From Bacillota bacterium (GTDB lineage Bacteria; Bacillota; Clostridia; Oscillospirales; Acutalibacteraceae): DNA of 13,456 bases. The notes under the pieces were generated by a model. It was not told where the DNA came from, did no database searches, and saw nothing but the letters and a program-made list of their open reading frames with translations. Each line of letters starts with the position of its first letter. Positions within the stretch are counted from its first letter, which is position 1. Below, piece by piece: positions 1 through 6,300 of this stretch. The DNA lies in assembly GCA_023458915.1 (NCBI GenBank), contig JAEWWM010000061.1:1-13456 (forward strand). The letters run 5' to 3'. The translations under genes and the position numbers were made by a program.

Positions 1-127
1 AGTATATTTGCTATTACAACAACCATCGTATCAAATTAAAGTTAAAGGGATTAAGCCCTGTGGAATACAGAAATCAATATTTTAATATTGCTTGATAAAA
101 ATCGTCTAAAAAATTGGGGTCAGTTCA
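1..127 (+). mobile_element. Right end of an IS3-family insertion sequence (cut by window edge)
   Basis: The first 127 bases carry the last codons of an IS3-type transposase followed, after 7 bases, by a terminal repeat that ends GGGGTCAGTTCA at 116-127. Read from the other strand this is TGAACTGACCCC, the form expected of IS150-group IS3 ends (family knowledge). The left end lies outside the window, so the target-site duplication and full length cannot be judged. The boundary at 127 is inferred from the repeat pattern. Confidence 0.75.
3..95 (+). CDS. IS3-family transposase OrfB, C-terminal fragment
   Basis: An open frame entering from the left edge reads YYNNHRIKLKLKGLSPVEYR and ends NQYFNIA before TGA at 93-95. 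The YYN-x-xRI-x-xKLKG-x-(S/T)P-x-(E/Q)YR pattern is the hallmark C-terminus of the DDE (rve) integrase-fold transposase of IS3 elements. The catalytic DDE residues would lie upstream, outside the window. Whether the full gene is intact cannot be told here. In IS3 elements OrfB is usually made by -1 frameshifting from OrfA. Confidence 0.85.
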   Translation, partial: YICYYNNHRIKLKLKGLSPVEYRNQYFNIA

Positions 128-204
128 AGAGGCTTCTTGGGTTTGAATCTACTGTTGTTGAATAATGTCGCAAAAACTGCATGAGTAAGCCGCTATTATG
201 GTGA

Positions 205-234
205 TTGACAGTTTTAAATCATTCGTGGTAGAAT
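205..234 (+). promoter_or_regulatory. Sigma-A promoter of the tRNA-Val remnant/tRNA-Ala unit
   Basis: A perfect -35 box TTGACA (205-210) is followed after 18 bases by TAGAAT (229-234), one mismatch from the -10 consensus. A start point would fall near 241, directly before the truncated tRNA-Val and 86 bases before tRNA-Ala. No other gene-like sequence lies between it and the tRNAs, so it probably was the tRNA operon promoter and still serves tRNA-Ala. Bases 128-204, between the IS end and this promoter, show nothing I can recognise. Confidence 0.65.
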
Positions 235-242
235 AAAAACAA

Positions 243-292
243 TTGGATTGACGTGCCAAGGGTCAGCGGTCCGAGCCCGTTAACGTCCACCA
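243..292 (+). pseudogene. tRNA-Val(GAC) remnant, 3' half only
   Basis: This stretch matches a tRNA-Val from the anticodon stem to CCA. It has stem TTGGA (243-247), loop TTGACGT (248-254, anticodon GAC), stem GCCAA (255-259), variable bases, T arm AGCGG/CCGTT (265-281), acceptor strand AACGTCC (282-288), A73 and CCA (290-292). The 5' acceptor strand GGACGTT and a D arm are absent upstream; the promoter -10 box is only 8 bases away. The anticodon stem has an A-G mismatch, and the T loop reads TCCGAGC, losing the near-universal T at position 55. These changes argue for a dead gene left by an internal deletion. A remnant attachment site of an integrating element is an alternative. Confidence 0.7.
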
Positions 293-326
293 CTATAAAG
301 TTTTGTTTTTTACGCATTTGTAAAAT

Positions 327-402
327 GGGGGTATAGCTCAGCTGGTAGAGCGCTTGAATGGCATTCAAGAGGTCAGCGGTTCGATCCCGCTTATCTCCAC
401 CA
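327..402 (+). tRNA. tRNA-Ala (anticodon GGC)
   Basis: A complete 76-nt cloverleaf is visible: acceptor GGGGGTA (327-333) with TATCTCC (392-398), D stem GCTC/GAGC, anticodon stem CTTGA/TCAAG (353-357, 365-369) around loop ATGGCAT with anticodon GGC at 360-362, T arm AGCGG/CCGCT with loop TTCGATC, discriminator A, and encoded CCA at 400-402. The third acceptor pair is G-U, the main alanine identity element, and positions 32/38 are A and T as is typical of tRNA-Ala(GGC). It decodes GCC and GCU. It probably shares the promoter at 205-234 with the tRNA-Val remnant and ends at the terminator at 420-439. Confidence 0.97.
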
Positions 403-419
403 ACAAAAATCCTGTAATT

Positions 420-439
420 CCGCCGCTTCGGCGGTTTTT
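420..439 (+). terminator. Intrinsic terminator after tRNA-Ala
   Basis: A six-pair GC stem CCGCCG/CGGCGG (420-425, 429-434) with loop CTT is followed by TTTTT (435-439), 18 bases after the tRNA CCA end. It closes the tRNA transcript. The truncated integrase frame opens only 10 bases later. Confidence 0.88.
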
Positions 440-449
440 GCTTTTATAA

Positions 450-1314
450 CAATTTAAAACACTTAATCTAAAAGTTAAAGATGTTACCCCAACGCACATA
501 ATTGATTATTATGCTTATAAAATCAAATCAGGCAGAGCTGACGGTAAATCCGGCGGACTTTCTTGGAAATCAATTAAAGAACATAGCTTGGTTCTAAAAG
601 GTGCATTAAAGCAAGCGGTTATAGAAGGTATTATATACAAAAGCCCTGCTGAATACGTGCCACTTCCCAGACGTAAAGAAAAAACTCAAAAAGGGAGCTT
701 TTTGATAGCAGAACAAGCTAATGAGGTTCTAAAACTATTTAATGGTCATCCGTTACAACCATTAATCTATGTGACGTTATATTATGGACTCAGGAGAAGC
801 GAAGTTTTAGGGCTGAAATGGGATGCTATAGACTTCAAAAACGATATATTGGAAATCAAGCACACAGTTGTTAAAAGTTCTATAGTAGTTGCTAAAGATC
901 GTACTAAAACTGCATCCAGCCGAATGAAATATATTCTATTGCCTGAAATAAAAGAATTACTATTTGATTTAAAAGCTAAACAAAACGGGAACAGAAAATT
1001 ATTTGGTAAAGAATACATAGAAAGTGATTACGTTTTCACTTGGGCAAATGGGAAATTATTAACGCCACAATACATAACTAAAGCTTTTCAAAAAGTATTG
1101 AGCCATAACGAATTCCCACGTATGAGATTCCACGATCTACGGCATTCTTGTGCAAGTATACTGTATGACAAAGGTTGGCAGTTAAAGGACATTCAAAGAT
1201 GGTTAGGGCATTCAAATATTGCAACAACTAGTGATATATACTCACATTAGTAACTTACAGGAAAAGACATTAGCAAAAGATTTAGAAGGAACTTTTAGCT
1301 TAAATGTCGGGTGA
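450..1314 (+). pseudogene. Tyrosine recombinase/integrase remnant (5'-truncated, frameshifted)
   Basis: A phage- or ICE-type tyrosine integrase. The frame is open from 450 after a stop at 447. Its first part (LNLKVKDVTPTHIIDYY) is the second half of the SAM-like core-binding domain, so the N-terminal arm-binding domain and about the first 100 residues expected in full-length relatives are missing. A TTG at 588 could start a 220-residue frame but has no Shine-Dalgarno sequence. Numbered from that TTG, the catalytic residues are all visible: R69 (GLRRSE), K107, H182 and R185 (HDLR), H208 (LGHSN) and Y218. Right after YSH the frame hits TAG at 1248-1250, while the +1 frame continues SNLQEKTLAKDLEGTFSLNV to TGA at 1312-1314, a normal integrase tail. 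A 2-base loss from 'catatt' to 'catt' near 1246 explains this. The product is probably inactive. Its 3' end faces the 3' end of tRNA-Arg 107 bases away, the usual layout next to an attachment site. Confidence 0.88.
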
Positions 1315-1382
1315 TTTTTAGAAAAATTAATTTTTTAGAAATTTTTTAGACAAATAAATTTTAAAAGGTATTAGTTAAAAAC

Positions 1383-1403
1383 AAAAAAACCGCCAAACGG
1401 CGG
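1383..1403 (-). terminator. Intrinsic terminator of tRNA-Arg
   Basis: On the minus strand the stem CCGCC/GGCGG (plus 1399-1403 and 1390-1394) with loop GTTT is followed by seven T (plus 1389-1383). It lies 18 bases past the tRNA-Arg CCA end, the same spacing and nearly the same stem as the terminator after tRNA-Ala. Bases 1315-1382 between it and the integrase tail are very AT-rich and show nothing else. Confidence 0.85.
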
Positions 1404-1420
1404 AATTACTGAACTTAAAC

Positions 1421-1497
1421 TGGTACGCCAGGAGGGATTCGAACCCCCGACCTCTTGGTTCGTAGCCAAACACTCTATCCAGCTGAGCTACTGGCGC
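1421..1497 (-). tRNA. tRNA-Arg (anticodon ACG)
   Basis: Reading the minus strand gives a full 77-nt cloverleaf: acceptor GCGCCAG with CTGGCGT (first pair G-U), D stem GCTC/GAGT, anticodon stem TTTGG/CCAAG around loop CTACGAA (anticodon ACG), T arm GGGGG/CCCTC with loop TTCGAAT, discriminator A and encoded CCA at 1423-1421. A34 is normally deaminated to inosine by TadA, so it reads CGU, CGC and CGA. It is a separate unit from tyrS. tRNA-Arg genes are frequent integration targets, which may explain the integrase remnant beside its 3' end. Confidence 0.97.
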
Positions 1498-1509
1498 ATA
1501 AAACTCTTA

Positions 1510-1543
1510 ATTATAAATTAACATATTGATGAGAAAAGGTCAA
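1510..1543 (-). promoter_or_regulatory. Candidate promoter of tRNA-Arg
   Basis: On the minus strand TTGACC (plus 1543-1538) is followed after 17 bases by TAATTT (1520-1515). A better -10 box, TATAAT (1515-1510), overlaps this but with a 22-base spacer. Either would start transcription a few to about 12 bases before the mature tRNA end at 1497. Which -10 box is used is unclear. Confidence 0.45.
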
Positions 1544-1588
1544 TGATGTTTGTGTTACGGCAATACAAAATCATCATAGATTTTTACA

Positions 1589-1617
1589 TTTTTCCTCCGC
1601 TGTCGGCGGAGGAAAAA
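1589..1617. repeat. 12-bp palindrome downstream of tyrS
   Basis: The arms TTTTTCCTCCGC (1589-1600) and GCGGAGGAAAAA (1606-1617) pair perfectly around a 5-base loop. It sits 66 bases past the tyrS stop. In both directions the hairpin has U before and A after, so it lacks the trailing U tract of a classical intrinsic terminator. It may mark or protect the tyrS mRNA 3' end; a termination role is only an inference. Confidence 0.55.
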
Positions 1618-1682
1618 CAAGAACTCATGTATGAAAACTCAGCAATATCTGTATGACTCACTATACTAATTAACTCTTTTGC

Positions 1683-2903
1683 TTAAAAAGAAATCTTTTT
1701 ATAAACTTTCTTGCCTTTTTTGATTATAATACCGTTTTTTAAACTTTTAAAGCTTATTTTATGAAAAATATTTGTTATTTTTTCTCCATCTATTTCTATC
1801 CCGCCTTGCTCCACAAGTCGCCTGGCTTCACTTTTAGAAGGCGCAATACCTGATTCCACAAGTAAGATAACTATATCAATTTCATTTTTAACTAATTTTT
1901 CAACTGAAAATTTAAAAGTTGGCATATTTGAATCAGCATCGTTATCTTCGAATAAAGCTCTTGATGTATTTAAAGCTTTTGTTGCCTCTTTTTCTCCGTG
2001 AACAAGCTTTGTAATCTCAAACGCTAGCTTTTCTTTAGCGGAATTTATCTCGCGCCCTTCCAATTTTTCATACTCATTTATTTCAGTTACAGGTAAAAAA
2101 GTGAGTATTTTCATGCAGTTAAAAACGTCTTTATCCCCCACATTTCTGAAATATTGATAAAATTCATAAGATGAAGTTTTTGCGGGGTCAAGCCACAGTG
2201 CACCTTTTTCAGTTTTGCCCATTTTTTTGCCTTCACTTGTGGTTAAAAGTTTAAAGGTTAGGCCATATGCTTCTTTTTTATCACACTTTCTAACAAGTTC
2301 AACGCCTGCTATTATATTGCTCCATTGATCATCTCCACCCAATTCTAAGATGCAATTGTATTTTCTATTTAAAATTAAAAAATCATAGCTTTGCATTATC
2401 ATATAATTAAGTTCGAAAAAAGTCAGTCCTTTTTCAAGGCGTTGCTTGTAACATTCCGCCGCAAGCATGCGGTTGACCGAAAAATATACCCCAATTTCTC
2501 TTAAAAATTTTATGTAGTTAAGGTCTAAAAGCCAGTCAGCATTGTTAACTATAACCGCTTTTCCGGGAGAAAAATTCAAAAACTTTGAAGCCTGTTTTTT
2601 AAAGCACTCAATATTACAATCTATTTCTTCACGTGTAAGCATTTTTCTCATGTCGGTTTTTCCGGAAGGATCACCAATTAAAGCAGTTCCACCGCCAAAA
2701 AGTATAATTGGAATATGCCCAGCTTTCTGAAGCCTTGCCATAATCATTATTTGAACAAAGTGGCCTACGTGCAAAGAATTGGCTGTCGGTTCAAAACCTA
2801 TGTAAAAATGGACTTTTTCATTTTTTAAAATTTCTTTTACTTCTTTCTCGTGAGTTACCTGAGCTATTAAATTTCTTTCCAGAAGTTCACTGTAAATATC
2901 CAT
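1683..2903 (-). CDS. tyrS: Tyrosyl-tRNA synthetase
   Basis: Cytoplasmic class Ic aminoacyl-tRNA synthetase that joins tyrosine to tRNA-Tyr using ATP. At 406 residues it has the usual bacterial length. The catalytic Rossmann domain carries the HIGH motif as HVGH (45-48), GDPSG (77-81, with the Asp that binds the substrate amino group), the tyrosine pocket Y167-x3-Q171-x2-D174, GGDDQW (189-194), and the KMSKS loop as KMGKT (227-231). A C-terminal S4 RNA-binding domain (about 343-400, SGIAPSKSEARRLVEQGG) contacts the tRNA. Position 38 is Glu (GFEPT) where many relatives have Asp, a conservative change. The start at 2903 is supported by GAGGT 9 bases upstream. Unlike many Firmicute tyrS genes it has no T-box: no TGGGTGG-type sequence occurs on this strand in the short leader. 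It is divergent from rpoB and probably monocistronic. Confidence 0.97.
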   Translation of the reverse strand: MDIYSELLERNLIAQVTHEKEVKEILKNEKVHFYIGFEPTANSLHVGHFVQIMIMARLQKAGHIPIILFGGGTALIGDPSGKTDMRKMLTREEIDCNIECFKKQASKFLNFSPGKAVIVNNADWLLDLNYIKFLREIGVYFSVNRMLAAECYKQRLEKGLTFFELNYMIMQSYDFLILNRKYNCILELGGDDQWSNIIAGVELVRKCDKKEAYGLTFKLLTTSEGKKMGKTEKGALWLDPAKTSSYEFYQYFRNVGDKDVFNCMKILTFLPVTEINEYEKLEGREINSAKEKLAFEITKLVHGEKEATKALNTSRALFEDNDADSNMPTFKFSVEKLVKNEIDIVILLVESGIAPSKSEARRLVEQGGIEIDGEKITNIFHKISFKSLKNGIIIKKGKKVYKKISF

Positions 2904-2984
2904 TTTAGAATTACCTCGATTTTTTAGTAAAATAATAAAAAATTAAAATATTTTTGATTTTGATAAAAAACAGAAGAATTTTGC

Positions 2985-3036
2985 TTGACACATATTCAAA
3001 AACGCAGTAAACTATTATACTGCATTGTAATGTCAA
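2985..3036. promoter_or_regulatory. Overlapping opposed promoters for rpoB (+) and tyrS (-)
   Basis: On the plus strand TTGACA (2985-2990) is followed after 17 bases by TAAACT (3008-3013), pointing to rpoB. On the minus strand a perfect TTGACA (plus 3036-3031) is followed after 16 bases by TAGTTT (3014-3009), pointing to tyrS. The -10 boxes therefore lie on top of each other, and only one polymerase could bind at a time. A 6-bp inverted repeat GCAGTA/TACTGC (3004-3009, 3018-3023) spans the shared -10 region and could be an operator. A TATAAT also occurs on the minus strand (3019-3014) but only 11 bases from its -35 box. Confidence 0.5.
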
Positions 3037-3113
3037 TAAATATTAAAATCTTTTTTATATTAACATGGTTTTGTTGCAAAATCAAGTGAAAATAGATAAA
3101 TTTCGTGAAAAAA

Positions 3114-3141
3114 CTTACAAAAAACAAATCAATATTATAAT
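3114..3141 (+). promoter_or_regulatory. Second candidate promoter of rpoBC
   Basis: CTTACA (3114-3119), a 4/6 match to the -35 consensus, is followed after 16 bases by a perfect TATAAT (3136-3141). The start would be near 3148, giving rpoB a leader of about 190 nt that opens just before the AAGGAGG at 3150. Together with the promoter at 2985 this would make tandem promoters for the operon. Confidence 0.45.
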
Positions 3142-3156
3142 TTAATTAAAAGGAGG

Positions 3157-3197
3157 CGCATTAATTGCTTTTTAGCTCGGTATATTTTTATGATGCG
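3157..3197 (+). promoter_or_regulatory. Hairpin in the rpoB leader
   Basis: CGCATTA (3157-3163) can pair with TGATGCG (3191-3197), seven pairs with one G-U, enclosing most of a short leader reading frame and starting right after a strong Shine-Dalgarno sequence (AGGAGG 3151-3156). It is followed by TTTTAGGC and then U-rich RNA. The design suggests translation-coupled folding or attenuation of rpoBC, but the stem is modest and the loop is large. Confidence 0.3.
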
Positions 3198-3203
3198 TTT
3201 TAG
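3165..3203 (+). CDS. Possible rpoB leader peptide (12 codons)
   Basis: A perfect AGGAGG (3151-3156) lies 8 bases before a TTG at 3165 that opens a frame reading (M)LFSSVYFYDAF and ends in TAG at 3201-3203. Five of its 12 codons are for Phe or Tyr. No other gene lies within 130 bases to explain such a strong ribosome binding site. The start is non-AUG and the frame is very short, so it could be chance. The rest of the gap to rpoB (3204-3336) is U-rich with no further gene. Confidence 0.3.
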   Translation: MLFSSVYFYDAF

Positions 3204-3336
3204 GCTATTATTTTTATTTTTTCATATTTTAATTATTTAGTGTAAGCATCGGCATAGTTACTGTATTTGTTTTTTTATAATAAATGATTCTTTCTTAAAT
3301 AAATGTCAAACAAAATGAATGGAGTGTTTTAAATTT

Positions 3337-6300
3337 ATGGTAAACGTCAAACCGCTTGAGCTTGGCAAAACTACCAGAATGAGTTTTTCTAAAATTGATG
3401 AGGTGATAGAACTTCCAAGTCTTCTTGAAATTCAGAAAAATTCATACAACTGGTTTTTAGAAGAAGGTTTGAAAGAAGTTTTTAAAGATGTTTCGGGAAT
3501 AACAGACTATACAGGCAATCTGGTTTTAGATTTTATCGACTACGCTATGGATGTAAACCACCCCAATCATGATATAAACGAATGTAAAGAACGTGACGCT
3601 ACATATGCAGCTGCGCTTAGAGTAACAGCGCGTCTTTTAAACAGGGAAACGGGTCAGGTTAAAGAATCTGACGTGTTTATGGGCGATTTCCCACTTATGA
3701 CCGATAGTGGTACATTCATAATCAACGGAGCCGAGCGCGTTGTTATATCTCAGCTTGTAAGGTCTCCTGGTGTTTACTTTAAAATGGAATACGATAAAAC
3801 CGGAAAAGAACTTTTTGGTTCTACAATAATTCCAAACCGCGGTGCATGGCTCGAATATGAAACTGATTCAAATGACGTCATGTATGTTAGAATCGATAAA
3901 AACAGGAAAATTCCGCTAACAACTTTTATTCGCGCTTTGGGGCTTAACACAGATGCTGAAATAACTGAATATTTCGGCGAAGATGAACGTATTAAAGCAA
4001 CAATTGGGAAAGATACCTGCAAAAACACAGAAGAAGCACTCTTTGAAGTTTACAGAAAGCTTCGCCCCGGTGAGCCGCCAACACTCGAAAACTCGCAGGC
4101 TCATATCAATTCTCTTCTTTTTGATGCCAGACGATATGATCTTTCAAGAGTTGGAAGATATAAATATAATAAAAAGCTCGCCATTTCATGTAGACTTAAA
4201 GGTCATGAATTGTCTCAGCCCATTCCAGATCCACTAACTGGCGAAATAATAGCCGATGCTGGAGAAATTATATCTGAGAAAAAAGCCCTTGAAATTGAAA
4301 ATGCAGGCATATGCATGGCGTACATAAAAAACGGCGAAAAAGAAATTAAAATTATATCCAACGGTATGGTTGATATAGGAAATTTCATTAAATTTGACGC
4401 TGCAAAAGAATGCGGTATAAAGGAAAAAGTAAGGTTTAGCATACTTTGCGAAATTTTGGATTCATGCAGCACCGACAAAGAGTTAAAAATAGCACTTCAA
4501 AACCAAAAAGATGAATTAATTCCGAAGCATATTATTATTGACGACATTTTTGCTTCAATTAATTATATGACCGGACTTTCCAGTGGTGTTGGGGTCACAG
4601 ACGATATTGACCACCTTGGCAACAGAAGAATTAGATCAGTCGGTGAACTTCTTCAAAATCAAGTTAGGATTGGATTTTCAAGACTTGAAAGAGTAATAAG
4701 GGAAAGAATGACGCTTCAGGCGCAAGACCTTGAAGTTATTACTCCAAATGCTCTTATTAATATAAGACCTATTGTTGCGTCCATAAAAGAATTTTTCGGT
4801 TCATCTCCGCTTTCGCAGTTTATGGACCAAATAAATCCGCTTTCTGAGCTCACTCACAAAAGACGTCTCTCAGCCCTTGGCCCTGGTGGACTTTCAAGAG
4901 ACAGAGCAGGATTTGAAGTCAGGGACGTTCATTACAGCCACTATGGTCGTATGTGCCCGATTGAAACTCCTGAAGGGCCGAACATCGGACTTATTTCTTA
5001 TCTTTCTACATTTGCAAAGGTAAATGAATATGGATTTATAGAAGCTCCCTTTAGACGCGTTGATAAAAAAACCGGAACAGTAACATCTGAAGTTGTTTAC
5101 ATGACGGCGGATGAAGAAGACGCGTATATAGTTGCACAGGCAAATGAACCGCTTGATAAAAAAGGGCGATTTGTACACACTAAAGTTAATGGAAGACATA
5201 GAGATCAGTTTGTTGAGGTTGAAAGAACTGAAGCTGATTTTATGGATGTATCTCCAAAAATGGTTGTTTCAGTAGCGACTTCTATGATACCATTTCTTGA
5301 AAATGACGATGCAAACCGCGCGCTTATGGCTTCTAACATGCAAAAACAAGCTGTACCACTTTTAAAAAGCGAGGCACCAATTGTCGGAACCGGCATGGAA
5401 TACCAGGCTGGGCTGGATTCAGGTGTTTGCATTTTAGCTAAAGAAGATGGCACTGTAAAGAGCGTTAGCGCTGATAAGATAACAGTTAAGTATAAATCAT
5501 CGAGCAAAGATGAGGTATTTAATTTAACAAAGTTTGCACGTTCAAACCAGAGTACATGCATAAATCAAGTGCCAATTGTTTCAGCGGGGCAAAAATTTAA
5601 AGCCGGAGAAATTCTAGCAGACGGTCCAGCAACAAATAACGGTGAAATTAGTCTTGGTAAAAATGTTTTAATAGGATTTATGACTTGGGAAGGTTACAAT
5701 TACGAAGATGCCGTTTTAATTAGTGAAAAAGTGGTTAGAGAAGACGTTTACACATCAATTCATATAGAAGAATATGAGATTGAAGCAAGGGACACTAAAC
5801 TTGGTCCTGAGGAAATTACGCGTGATATACCCAATGTTAACGAAGACCTTCTTAAAGATCTTAATGAAGATGGCATTATAAGAGTAGGCGCAGAAGTTAG
5901 AGCTGGTGATATTTTAGTTGGTAAAGTAACACCAAAAGGCGAAACTGAACTTACTGCTGAAGAAAGACTTCTTAGAGCCATTTTCGGCGAAAAAGCAAGA
6001 GAAGTCAGGGACACTTCGCTTCGCGTTCCACACGGTGAATATGGAATTGTAGTTGATGTTAAAGTATTTACTCGTGAAAACAGTAAAGATGAGCTTCAGC
6101 CCGGCGTTAACAAAGTCGTTCAGTGCTATATAGCTCAAAAGAGGAAAATCTCAGTTGGAGATAAAATGGCAGGACGCCATGGAAACAAGGGTGTTGTATC
6201 AAGAATTTTACCTGTAGAAGATATGCCTTTCCTTCCAGACGGTACTCCGCTCGATATAGTTCTTAACCCGCTTGGTGTTCCATCACGAATGAACATCGGT

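Noticed and set aside
140..165. A T-arm-like stretch (GGGTTTGAATC) suggesting another tRNA fragment
   Set aside because: The flanking bases do not pair into a T stem and no acceptor or CCA end follows.
243..292. Half tRNA-Val as a functional split or permuted tRNA
   Set aside because: No matching 5' half is visible in the window, and the stem mismatch and T-loop change point to decay.
1589..1617. Palindrome as an intrinsic terminator of tyrS
   Set aside because: There is no U tract after the stem on either strand; kept only as a repeat.
3319..3336. An earlier ATG in frame with rpoB (MECFKF...)
   Set aside because: It overlaps the GGAG at 3321-3324 that serves the ATG at 3337, and the MVNVKP start matches the family.
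3774..5561. Several minus-strand open frames inside rpoB, and similar ones inside rpoC
   Set aside because: They are shadows of the strongly conserved coding frames, with no ribosome binding sites or recognisable domains.
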